From: Desarmillaria ectypa
Lineage: Eukaryota > Basidiomycota > Agaricomycetes > Agaricales > Physalacriaceae
NCBI GenBank assembly: GCA_030407005.1
Contig: JAUDYN010000009.1
Location: 1,612,001-1,676,000 of the forward strand
Length of the DNA stretch: 64,000 nucleotides
Direction of reading: 5' to 3'
The notes beneath the pieces were generated by a model. That model searched no databases. It was not told the DNA's origin and saw only the letters and a list, made by a program, of their open reading frames with translations. The translations under genes and the position numbers were made by a program. Within the stretch, counting starts at the first letter, position 1; each line of letters starts with the position of its first letter. This document shows, piece by piece, positions 33,224-44,530 of the stretch.

Positions 33224-35583
33224 CGTATATTTACTGAATCACCCGGCAACAGCTGCCGAGGCACATGATCGAACCCCATAGATTACCAAATTGCCTCGAT
33301 CGGAAAATCGCGGAACAGTGTGGAGGAAATTGGAAATTATAGAAAGAAAAAATGTACAGTGTTCCTAAGGTAGTAATAGGCATACAAAAAAGCGACAAGA
33401 GACAGAGATGGGACACGCAGATCAGCATGATAGGCAAGAAAAATACAACGGCATTGATCCGTCCGAACCAGAAGCCACGCTGCTGCATCGACCACTGATT
33501 GCGGTTGGGGTTCAACCGATACCGACCGGCACCAGTTACTCCTGCCAATTTGCGGCTGATGGACCCGTTCTCAACCAACGCGGAACTGTATAAGGTTTTC
33601 CCACGTTCGCGCGATTGACGGTGCCCGCTAAATATCAAAGAAAGGGGATGCGAAAGTTTCGGTGCAGGACAAACCTGAACGTGCACCAGTGATCAAAGGT
33701 CCCCGGAACGGGTGCCCTGAATTGAGATAACTGGGCGGCAGGGATACAAGAAGCACTTCCATATCTACCTCCTACATTCCACGAGCTCTCCGGCAGCAAC
33801 AGTGCTCAATTTGGATCATGAATCTGTCATGGACTTGATATCGCTGAGTAAATGCCGTCGTATTCCCATCCTACCGACAATCGCTGGTAAACGGGATATA
33901 CTTGCGTGTAGACAGCAAGCTAGAGTGAGGTCACACCCAAGAGGAATGCAGTTACGAATCGGAGAGGCGCATATAATTTTATATACCATCATCTTGGCCT
34001 ACTGTTTCTTCTTACGACGGATATTCTCGGTACATGCCATTAACTGAAATAGATACTCTGGTAATCATCGATAAAGAAAATTAGAACGTGGAACGTCTGT
34101 TACACGTAGTATCATTCAAGAACAAACATGAGCTATTCCTCTATCTGGGCATCACCTTTGAATTATGCCTACGAGCTGTGTGAGAAGGGAGACGCGATGA
34201 AACCTATCATTCTTTTCATCAGCAGTCTTTCGCAGGCAGGCCGAGCTCTTCTTACCACGACTCATTTTGGTACATCCGACCAATGTGTTGCTGACCTTCC
34301 ATCAGAAAACCTTTGCCTGCAATTGGTTCATCCTAATTTCTCTGTGAAACAACTCCGCACCTATACAGGCCTATAGTACCAAGAGCTGGTACCATAGCCA
34401 CAGGCATAATACTTCATCCAAATGGGCCAGTCGTAGCCCATTCCAGTACCTTCACCTTGGTTATCTTTACAGCTCGGTAAGCCACCCTGCTGGCTTTCGC
34501 TCTTGACCTTTGTGCATGAGGGAGGGGTTGCAGTAAAGATTTCCTTTGCAAGCCGCCAAAGAATCTGCTAGAGTCTTGTAAGCGGGGAAGGCGGATGCTT
34601 AGTAGCACTATCAAAAGAAAATCGAGGAATAGCATCAGAAATCAAGAGCCAAATGATGACTTTTACAGGTCCCTTCAAGTGGCGACATGGGTGTCGATGG
34701 TCAACCATCATTTTCAGTAGGGCTTCCATATTCCGACCTTCGGCATTTGCCGAGGAGACGGACCATTGTCCGTCTTTTCTTCTCCCATGTTTCTCTTAAG
34801 CCCTCCCGAAAAATCACCATTAACACCTACAGAAGCGTTCTCTTTACTCACGAACAATGTGGATTCTTATTATGCCTCAAACGACCTTTCCACACTACTA
34901 GACCAAGTGTCAATCAGCTAATTACGATATCCGAACGCATTCCCTAACAAATGCCTCTCCGAGTCATCGTGTCAAAAGTAGAGCATGTTAAAAACGACCG
35001 GCTTGCTTTTTTACGTCTAACTGTGCAGCGCAGCTCTCAGCGACGACATCACAATGCAGGAAGTCGGGAGCGTAGACTTGGGAGACAGATACTTCCAAGA
35101 TACCCCCAGGGCTAAATCACTAAAAATCGACGTGAATCCTATTTATATTGACCTCCAAGTGGATTTATCATTAACAATGTTTTCTACCAGTGTTAACATA
35201 CGTCACTAACCTAAGCTTTATCTCCCTTCGTTGAACGAACGTCGTTACGGCTCCCGCTTTTCGACGCAAAAATGCTTGGCAAGACCAGGGTTGGTGCGGT
35301 CAATACGATCACATGGAGAAAATCATCACTGCGCTCCCGCCCGCTCGCACTCTTAGGCTTGTTTCCGTCTGATTGAAAATATGCATGGAAGTAGATTTGC
35401 AATTAACCGCGTTTTCATTGGCTAGGAATTTGGTTGAACATCGCTAACAAGCATCCGTTTCCCTACGGTATATCTTTACCCTGCTTACGATGGAGCACTG
35501 AGTCTGTCTAGCCAACAATTTCAAGGCCGAAAGCACGCACTGGAATGTTCTTTGTTGCTTTCTCGCAGTAAGCCCCACTGGCC
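33224..35583. other. Intergenic, no supported gene
   Basis: CpG-normal sequence. The longest open frame, 33686-33231 (minus), overlaps the upstream region of the previous gene and has no motif. Other frames (33802-34047, 34128-34376, 34687-34947, all plus) lack splice partners or family resemblance. Confidence 0.45.
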
Positions 35584-35590
35584 TATAAAA
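35584..35590 (+). promoter_or_regulatory. TATA box of the intradiol dioxygenase gene
   Basis: TATAAAA, 55 bp upstream of the ATG at 35645; good core-promoter spacing. Confidence 0.6.
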
Positions 35591-35644
35591 CGCGTAAACG
35601 CCTCGCAATAGGTTTCTCATCGCATCGTCCTCCCATTTGCGAAC

Positions 35645-36780
35645 ATGAAAGTCACTGTTCTCACTGTCCTTGCCTCCGCCTTGCTCGCCGTCGCTCATGC
35701 CCCTCAGAAGCGTTCCGAGGAGGAATTGGCTCGTCGCGACCTCGCTTCGGCAAAGTGCGCGCGCCATGTCGGCGAGATGCAACGACGACGCATCGAGAAA
35801 CGCGCTGAGGCGTTGACCAAACGAAGCGGCTCGTACTCGTCCGTCACAATCACGACTGAGTCTCCCTACTATCCTACCATTCAAAATGACACCTGCATCC
35901 TCACCCCGGAGATAACTACTGGTCCATACATCTGGACTAAATCCCAGACCTTGCGTCAGGACATGACCGAGGGTCAGGCGGGGATTCCCTTGATCTTGGT
36001 ACGTCCAACAGCCGATATCTCATGCATACCGCTGGTTGACTTTGATTCTTGCACTTAGGATGTTGGCGTCATCGATATCAACACCTGCGAGCCTATGCGT
36101 AATGTGCTCGTCGATCTTTGGCACTGCAACGCCACTGGATCGTACTCCTCCTTCACTGGACATAGCCCCAACACGCCTTTTGAACAGCTGTTGCAGGAAC
36201 TTAACGTCACCATTGATAAGAACTTAGATATTCACACTGATGACACCACCTTCCTCCGAGGAATGTGGCCCACCGATGCCAACGGTGTGATGGAGATGAA
36301 GACGATTGTCCCCGGGTTCTACGTGGAGAGGACCGTGCACATACGTTCGTCCCCTTTTCCTTCCCCACCATCATCGCATGTAGACTAACTCCGTTTTCTC
36401 CAGATGCTCAAGTATGTCAACTTCGGTTTTCCGATGTAGAATCTCGTCTGACGATACGTTTGTCTTCCTTCTAGGTGCACCAGAACTGGGTCCTTCAGCC
36501 CAACGGAACTATCTTGACTGGTACCACGGCCAACACGGGTCAATTCTTCATTGCGGATGATATCACAGAGTATTTGATGTCGCACGAGCCATACACCTCA
36601 CATGTAGAGATCGAGAGGACCACCAATGCCGTCGATTCCATCTACTCCTCGGAAACTGTCAACGGTTGGTCTCCCGAGTTGGCTGTTATCCCCATGGACG
36701 GAGAGGATTACGCGAACGGTATCATTGGGTACATCACTATGGGTGTCGACTCGACTCGTTGGAATGCTTCTTCTTTTTAA
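35645..36780 (+). CDS. Secreted intradiol ring-cleavage dioxygenase-like protein
   Basis: Four exons: 35645-35998, 36059-36344, 36404-36411 (8 nt) and 36475-36780, giving 317 residues in one frame. Residues 1-19 are a signal peptide (MKVTVLTVLASALLAVAHA), followed by a basic region with KR pairs. The catalytic domain has DVGVIDINTCEP, DLWHCNATGSYSSF, FLRGMWPTDANG, a Tyr in TIVPGFY and the HIH pair. Family knowledge: two Tyr and two His hold non-haem Fe(III), and catechol-type rings are cleaved between the hydroxyls. The second His codon is split between exon 2 (C) and the microexon (AT), so correct microexon splicing is needed for iron binding. Length and secretion suit fungal extracellular homologues acting on lignin-derived aromatics; the substrate is not known. 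Confidence 0.9.
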
Positions 36781-37116
36781 ATATGGAGAAAGAGATATAG
36801 AATTGATCAACTTTTTCTGTCGACATCACTGCGCGTTGACTTTCAGGCGAGGAGTACAGAGCAGTAATGAGAATATCCTCGGATTTAAAACTGCCATGAG
36901 CACTGCTACTCTTCCTTCGTCGCTCGGGCCGAACAATCGTTCATGTTCCTTCTCGTGTCGACCGTCTCTTTCTGGGACAAATCAGCATCAAACTCCAGCC
37001 TCACTTTCAAATCCTCATTATCAAAGTCCCGCATTGCTCGAAAAGTTCGAAATGACTAGTGAAACCTACTTCCTTCCTTCATAGTATTGCACCGCTTTAG
37101 CCCATTGTTTCTGAAC
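36781..37116. other. 3' flank of the dioxygenase gene, no gene
   Basis: AT-rich start after the stop codon (AAATATGGAG). Open frames here are extensions or shadows of the dioxygenase exons. Confidence 0.5.
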
Positions 37117-37380
37117 TCAGGGTCCCCGAAACCATAGCATGCTAGTGCTCTCATTGATGCTCTCCGTCTCTCCTGGAATGGATGGGACAGAACCGAAAGA
37201 CTGACTCCTCTTCTTCTGGTCGAGGAGAATCTCTTCTGCTTCGGTATATTTTTCTACGTCAATGTGGCGGTGGACCTTTTGAATGATTGTCTCTTCGCCC
37301 TGAGGGAGAACTGAAGAGAAGTAGTACCCTTTAGTCTTAATGATACGTGCCAATATCCTACTTTGTGTTTCAGTTTTCAT
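37117..37380 (-). CDS. Small hypothetical protein or terminal exon (87 aa)
   Basis: Uninterrupted frame from ATG at 37380, with charged, helix-like composition (QKVHRHIDVEKYTEAEEIL, LLDQKKRSQS). Upstream is AT-rich (TATATATTAAAG at ~37420), which could be promoter or intron. No family recognised. The coding-like residue mix is the only support. Confidence 0.3.
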   Translation of the reverse strand: MKTETQSRILARIIKTKGYYFSSVLPQGEETIIQKVHRHIDVEKYTEAEEILLDQKKRSQSFGSVPSIPGETESINESTSMLWFRGP

Positions 37381-37801
37381 GTCAAATTTCTCAGTGTAGA
37401 CACTATGTTTGTAATTTATATATTAAAGTATATATCTGGCGGAGTCCTTGAAGATCCTGACAAGTTAATACGGTGAGTGGTTAAGCTGACACTTCTCCTT
37501 CCTTTCATTGTTCAGATTCCAGACTTGCGTAGAACACAATACCGCTTGCATGCCAATTTCTTGTCGCTTTGTGTGTCATGAAGACACGGATGGTGTTCAG
37601 ATATTGCAAGCACTGATCGTCATTTTGCAATCATCGTCCCTCGTCTCATAGCCTTCAGGCATATCACGGAAAAATAGCATCGTAGCATCCCTAACCAAAG
37701 TGCAGCTTTTCATAGTTGTTGAATGTATTCCTCGTCCCTGATATAAACTAAGAGCTAAGCCAAACGACATGGTGGATACAAGGTCATTCTGTACACGACT
37801 A

Positions 37802-38577
37802 CTACAATGAGGTCAAATATCGCTGCATGAGATTGTCAGAGGACAGTTCATCTTGGTGCAAGCGCGGCTGATCACGGGCCTCAGCAACATCCCTATCTGA
37901 TCTCTTCTTGCCATACTCATCCTCTTCCCATTCTTTAGTTGTATCCACCTCTTCACGGCGACGACTGCTTCTGCTTTGGTGTGGCTGTCGACCAGTGCTG
38001 GAACGGTGTTTAGGTCTTCCACGGGTGAGCAGAATTCTTCCCATACAGATCGCTCCCATCCGCTCGCCATGCCAAATTCTCGAGATCACACGACGCATTC
38101 GCATGCATCAATTCTTTATCGTCCGTCGTCGAAGTGAACCATCTTGCGTATGATGCCAAAAGTTTCCGAGCAAGTCTTGTAGCAAGGGATCTTCTAGAGG
38201 GTCATCCTTGGCTACAATGAATCTTTGCTAGAGTACATCATTAACAGAAAAAGTTGGCCATTGACAAGGCGACGCACCTCTAGAGATTCAGGAGCTCAAA
38301 GCGCATGATGACTTCTTTCTGCGCCTCCACCGTGGATGTACTGATAGGCGAAGGCAGGTTGCACACCAGGGCCGCCCTTTTCCAGCGCAGAAAATTGCTG
38401 AGCTTCCTGCCTAGTGCAGAGGGCGGAGTTGATGGCCCCATGACTGAAAGGAAGGTATCGAAGGAAAGCAGCACATCTTGGGAGAGAGACTTCGACTGGC
38501 GCCACAGACTCGCGGCCCGGAGTGACGTCACAGTCACTTATTTTATTTTTCAAATTTAGTGTCAGCACAGCCGCCAC
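37802..38577 (-). pseudogene. Possible remains of an unknown multi-exon gene
   Basis: Coding-like blocks in order on the minus strand: an Arg/Ser/Pro block around 38440-38290 (VMGPSTPPSALGRKL), a GT-AG junction (38278 to 38231), a block IVAKDDPLEDPLLQDLLGN near 38220-38164, then after one TGA a basic/acidic tail in the same frame (TTKEWEEDEYGKKRSDRD) ending at 37802. The first block is one frame off. Alternative frames are also open, so the assignment is weak. No family recognised. Confidence 0.3.
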
Positions 38578-39286
38578 GTGCTATTACCGACCCACGAGGC
38601 GCAGAGGACGACCAGCTCCTTGCTGCACACTGCCGTCTTCACCCAGCCATTCACGCTGTACATTTCGGGCAGAAGATATCGCCACCGACCAAGTGTCAAC
38701 AATAACTGGCATGTCCGACGATTGCCTACGTTTGCGGAACCAGAACCAATATTTTCCCGCTCTATACGACTTTAGGTGGATATATGCATAGAGAGGTGCC
38801 CACGGAAGCACAATAGTTGTAATACTAAGATCGTATTGGGTCTCCTCGTCAATGGTACGTTATCTTGTGCAACTTGTCTAAATAGTATACGATCAGTTCA
38901 TCCTCCACAACGTGATCTATCTTATCCGGAACTAGCAAGTGAACACCACGTAGGACCCAATGCTGTATTTGCGTTCAGTTTCTAGGACTTGAATGTCATT
39001 GTCAGTGGTATACCGACATTTTCAATTTTGACTGTTTGCCTTCTAGTGTAGACTAAGATATCACGTATAGGCCGCTGGCTACTCGGCGTCATCAACACTT
39101 TTCTTTTAGGGAAGCTATGCCAGATACCGTTATGCAAATACTGCCAGAGCTGTTCAGGCGGCTCTCGGAACGTCGCGGCATGCTCCATCAGAGAACTAGC
39201 AAGATCATTTCTCTACAGCTTCTTACATCTCTCGGCCACACCTCTGCTCTGCTCTGCATCTTACCCCTTGGTGGTATCGCCGTACA
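38578..39286. other. Intergenic, no supported gene
   Basis: CpG-normal sequence upstream of the WW-like gene. It probably holds its promoter, with no clear TATA box. Confidence 0.4.
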
Positions 39287-41831
39287 ATGCTCACCTGCAA
39301 AATCTCTGCTCTATTTTCATTGATTCGCCGTATCTGGTTTTCACTCAGGCAACGAAGCGCCTCGCAGCTTGCACCACTGTATAATAGAATATCTCTCTAC
39401 TCATTTTGCAACCTCTTGGGACGCCTCTTCAGTTTTCTCCCTCCCAGAACAAAGCAGTATATATCGCAGTCCCTATGTTTGGAATGGGGGTACACGAACT
39501 CGATAGCAAAAAGCCTGCAGGCAAACACCCATTTTAGCTATGATTGCTCGAGCAGTCTACCCGCACATGTGGTTCCTGTACCCATATCCAATGAGGTCTT
39601 GCATCAGTTAGGATCAAGTCACGATGACTTGGCGGGCACGACGCCAAATTCAGGGTCATTGCTAGAGGCTGGCAATTCGAGTATCAGGTCCCAACCTGTC
39701 AACGTTGTGGATACCTCTTTGCTATCACCTGACATCACAACAGCGTTTGGTGGGTCAGAAAAATCTTTGCCAGAAGAAGCGTCCTCCGAGACGTGCTCTG
39801 TCATTGGAGAACTATTCTACACCATTGCTCCCACGGACTTTGAGCGATATCACCGGCCAGATACGGTGTAGGTCATTGGTTTTTTTGGAACATTCAAATA
39901 CTGAGCGCTTCTCCATCCAGAGAAGACAGGCATATCAACTATGACATCGCTAGATTAACAGTCTCGCTCGCTCGGTATGTCCAAAACACGCCTGTTTTTT
40001 TGTACAGATGAACTTCAATCTCTGTAGAAGTGAACCTCCTCAGCTGTGGACTTCGTATATCCATCCTGAAGGGGCCCGTTATTTCCGCTGCGAACACAAT
40101 GTATGTATCATTCTCTGCCTCGTCTCCAATACTGATTTAAAGTGACACACAGCTGTTTACTGTCTACACCGACGCGCGTTTGTTTGATCCGGGGGTATTA
40201 CAAGCTGTTCAGCAATTTGTAGACCAAGTCGACGAATATTTGACGCGCCATGATATCATGGAAGTGTTGTTTGACCCCGAGAAGGTGGACCTCGTCTTGG
40301 ATGTCACTCTCAGCGAGACGAAGAGGACGATTTGCGGATATTACTTTGCCCACCATGCAAATCGAACAGTGTTCTGGTTGGATGAATTCGAATCTTCAGA
40401 GCGCCTTTGGTTTGACATCAATGGGGTCACTTCGCTAGATCATATTCGTCAGTATTGATATACATATGGTCGTTCCCATTTCGTGCACTAATTGCTGGGT
40501 ACCGATAGTACATGAAACACAGTCACAATACTGGTATGGGCAAATCGAACCTACTATGAGTGTTATTGTTAAAGAGCTCTTCCTGTAGGCATCACTGCGC
40601 TCTCTTTCCGTCTCCTCGATGTGCGTCGCAAGCAGTAATCGACGAACTGAGAGATATCATTCTCCATGCTATTGGCGGTGAGTTATAACTCTTCGCTGAT
40701 ATACTCCCGATTATGCCTAAGGATCACCAGATAGTTTGGTGTCAACGACGTCCACCGTTTCTTATAGTATGGAGGAGCTACGCGGAATGCTACAACTTCT
40801 TCCTGCGAAGAGTCGAGAAATAAACGGCGATTCTGGACCCGGGGTTTCTCGAATTGTTTACATCCTCCTGAAACACTTTGGTGCGTTCTTTTTATCCTGC
40901 TACATGCCACAGTCCAAGACTCAAAATTTATTGTCGATTAGCCCACGACCGCTTTCTTCACTTCTACGGTGAACCTGCCGCACGTCTCAATCGCGGTACC
41001 TCCGTTTACGACAAGAACAAGGTTTACAAGCGCTCCTTTCTATTTCACGTATTCAATTGTCTACTCTTCGCTGCACCCTGTGCCCATCTTCACGAGATTG
41101 AATCCATGCTGTCGGACGGGCTGCTTAGTCGGGTGGCCTGGAGAGACTTTATCGATCAGATTTGCAAAGACTGGTCCCACCTGACCATATACGTGAGTCT
41201 TCCGATACCAAAGGCTGATGAACGCTGAATTGCACACCAGTCTACAGTGCTCATCAATGTAGATATCGCGTTATTATCTATTCAATCGATCGATACTGGT
41301 CCGACTAGATCGCCTCTCAAGAACGCGATATATCTTTCGGTGGTTTCGTCCCTTGGAAGCATATTTTTTGCTCTGTTGCTCCTCCGTCGTAACAATACAA
41401 GGCTAAATATTTCGACTGATGAAGCTGTGCGTTTTGGACCAAGTGTAATATTATTCGTTTCCTGACGATATTTCAACAGGCAAAGATCATGAACTCGTAC
41501 CAAGATTCTTCCTGCAGATATGAGAACATCGCAATCCTCTATAGTCTTCCGTATGCCCTGCTGATGTGGGGGTGAGTGGTTTTCCTTGATTCAAATCGTA
41601 AATTTGATGGCCATCCCTACTGTGTTTAGGATATTCTTCTTCGTTGTTGCGTTTATGATCATGGGTTTACGGAAGACTGAAACATTGACTCTTATGCTAT
41701 CTAGTGTGGCATGGGTTGCTTTAGGCAGCTTGGTCATTTTCTATGGATGGGTAACTTGCACTGATGCTCGGCAATGGCTGTTATCGATTCGAGAGGACTT
41801 AAGATATACCGGCTGCTTGTCAAATGACTGA
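39287..41831 (+). CDS. WW-like multi-exon membrane protein (basidiomycete family of unknown role)
   Basis: Eleven exons with all phases consistent: 39287-39867, 39921-39974, 40028-40100, 40153-40447, 40509-40533 (25 nt), 40589-40677, 40722-40880, 40942-41192, 41241-41426, 41480-41571 and 41630-41831, for 668 residues. After a divergent N-terminal third comes a WW-like segment (LWTSYIHPEGARYF), then CGYYFAHH, FWLDEFES and GVTSLDHI, the STTSTVSYS segment, HFYGEPAARLNRG, and at least two C-terminal membrane helices (SVVSSLGSIFFALLLL and FFFVVAFMIMG/VAWVALGSLVIF). This order is typical of an expanded Agaricomycete family whose function is not established. The start at 39287 is the first ATG of the open exon and could be further upstream. 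Confidence 0.85.
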
Positions 41832-42655
41832 TCTGTGTGCATGTAGACAATAGTATTTCACGTCATCGGTAACGGTTCATCGTCACTCGACCTTTGTATT
41901 GTATTAATAAGTGTGTCATGAAAAGGATCCGGCGCACCTGGGTTAGTAAGACGCTAGGTGCCTTGCTACTTTTGAAACAACAAGCGTCTTATCTTACATA
42001 TAAAGCGTCAACGAGCCACGACGGTGGGCATGTGAAAGGACCAGAACAATGACCACCGTAACGTGAGTACGCATTGCCTTCATCCAACCATTCTACAAGA
42101 TCGAAGGGTAGAAGCGACACAAAGGACATCCAGGGTTCTAGAATAGCAGCGTCAGATTTGACGCCCAGTCCCGACAATGAACCTGCCGAAGGTCTGTACT
42201 CAAATAGCTGTTGAGCTGGCTTGACGTTTCACCGCCAAATGCAGGATCGTCATATATCATGACTCATTCATCAACCAGCTTGGAACCGAAGATCGTGCCA
42301 GAAGAATACGACTCCGAGTGAGTGTGTCATTGATGGGCGTTAACACTACACTGAGCTCCTGTAGCTTTGGAGATAGAGGAGACGATAAAGTTCCGACAAC
42401 GACTGTAAAGACTGCGAACAATGCAGGGGGGGACAAGCCGGTGAAGAGACCGAGATAAATTGTAAATGCAGCCAACTTGCAGTGTTCCAATTGATAAGAA
42501 GAGATTATGAATGGAATCAATAGTACAAGCAAGCTGTACACGACTTGTACACGACTTAGGGGGGGTAAGATTGAAGTGAGTGTAGTACGTAAAGAGAAAA
42601 GACCGCTGATTAGCATAAGCATTGAACAATCTTCCAAAAGGCATCTGCGGCTATA
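41832..42655. other. Intergenic between convergent genes
   Basis: 3' ends of the WW-like gene and the CHAT pseudogene face each other. A hydrophobic open frame at 42637-42257 (minus) has no motif and is probably not coding. Confidence 0.45.
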
Positions 42656-44460
42656 TCATATACCGCTATGGATGAAGAGCGCCCACTGTTCCACTGGCAA
42701 TCCTTGCTCACGAAGCGCTTTCACTGCTGAGTGCAATGCGAACGAGGCTCGCCTAACACCCATAGCGCCCTTCTCTGTCAGGCGTCTATACACATGCTCG
42801 TTGACGATTGGACCCTGTGCATCTCCCATTGGCCACAACGTTGCCATGACACTGCGATAACCCAAGAACTGCATTGTAGCTGAAAGATGGAGAGACTCAT
42901 CTGGAGTTCTGTGGGCCACAATCGCCGTGCTACACACAGACAGAAACACAAATTGAGGATCCCAGGGTGTGGCTCGCACCATGACTGACAAGGTGAGCAC
43001 TCCATCCCATAACTTGAACCCGGTCAGAAATAGATTTCCTTCGTTAAGATGGCCGTGACACGTAAAGTGAACCTGGGGAACAGATAGGGGTCATTAATGA
43101 GGTGGCGTGTTCGATCACATGAGAAACCTACCACTTCGGAAATACGACGTCTGCGTGGCAGACGTGAGAGAAAGAAAGACCGAGGTACGAGAATCTCTTA
43201 CCAATTAGACTCGTGTAAACCTAACTTTAAACCCAATTGCAGACGTCGGAAACGGTACTGCTGTATGAACCCCTTGTCATGCAAAACTCCCACACGACTC
43301 TTGATATCCATGGCATCCGGAGGTAATTTGAGCAAGGATTCGTGGATCCTAAAAGCCTGGTCCAGCCAACCCAAAGACGGCACGACCTCAAATTTACTGG
43401 AAAGGCAGATTGCTAGGTTGACCGAAGCTCCAGTATGCACCCCGTTCGTAGCAGCGCGTAACGTCTCCAATACCATAATCGCAAAGTTAATGTCGTCGAT
43501 GCCGCGTTTGAGTTCAAAGCGCCTCCTGAATGCATTGGCCACACCCAAAAGGTCGATCTCAGAAGGAAAGGAAGGTGGATCATACATATACAACGTATAG
43601 AGACGCTGGAAGAGACCGATTGATTTTTCGAGACCAGGAAAGGTCTCGTCATAAGAGCATGCGTGCCAGTTCATATGCAGCGATCGCATGTTCTTGGAAG
43701 TCTGACTGTAGCTCTGCTGCCAACAGCGTTTACTTGACGCTAAGGGCTCGCGGCTGTTCCGCATGCGTACGAGGGCTGGTTTGAGCATAACGTTCGTTCA
43801 GGGCACATCAGAGATTGAAACTGCACCCCCTACGAATGTTTGCAGGGAAATTGCGCGTGGTAATAGCTTCCCACAACAACGCTATGGCTTCGTTGCCAGC
43901 ATCCATGTCATCAACAGAGACACGAAGGGCTCTAAGGGCAATGGCGAGGTCGTTCAGCGTCTGTATTCCATTTTCATGACCTCCGGGCCTGTACTGGAAG
44001 CATTCTCGATGATAGCCGATGGCCTCCTTCAGGATGCTGAGATCTGATGATATGTCGTGCTGTGTCTTCAATGCACATCCAAGCTTATTCAGAGTGAGAG
44101 GTCGATCGAGATGGGGTGGAGGTTCGAGGGATAATGCCTGCCTCAAACTGGCTATGGCTTTGGAAAGCATGCGGGCGTCGTCATGGTGGGCAAACTGTGC
44201 GAGTAAGGAGATAGCCTCGTCGCGTAGTAGGGTGTTCGCCATTCCTGGATGCTAATGCTAAGTAAGACGTAGAAAGAAGGACATCCCATACCAGACTTTG
44301 CTTGATTTCGCGAGCCGAGGCTACAACAGTAGTCGAATCGGTGAAGAAGAGTGTTTGACAGTGCTGATTTGCCCCCTTTGAGCTTAATAATTTGGGCGCT
44401 CAGGGAATAAGCTATTCCATTCAGGGCGATCTCCCGGGTTTAACATAGCCCACTACATCT
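42656..44460 (-). pseudogene. Second TPR-CHAT gene, internally deleted
   Basis: TPR part: an upstream exon (near 44440-44305, NTLLHRFDYC) is spliced by GT-AG to 44242-43808 (DEAISLLAQF, ASLRQALSLEPPPHLDRP, LNKLGCALKTQ) and followed by 43788-43198 (HEIAL-like repeats such as IGLFQRLYTLY). A frame change lies near 43800. The CHAT C terminus is at 43075-42656, with the catalytic His in VHFTCHGH, Cys in FLSVCSTA, and the ending ALFIHSGI. Roughly 300 residues normally between TPRs and the catalytic His are missing, replaced by a ~125-nt intron-like segment (43197-43076) whose phase does not fit. Neighbour of a decayed caspase-fold gene on the same strand; both types act in fungal cell-death-like systems. 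Confidence 0.75.
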
Positions 44461-44530
44461 CAATAATTCTTCAGTTGGACAACTGTCCCAGATACATCAC
44501 CCCAATGCTGCACGTAGTTCTCCGGGTCTT

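Noticed and set aside
33231..33686. 151-codon minus-strand open frame
   Set aside because: Overlaps the upstream region of a better-supported gene and has no recognisable domain.
42257..42637. Hydrophobic minus-strand frame as a membrane protein
   Set aside because: Pyrimidine-rich intergenic sequence, no motif, lies between convergent gene ends.
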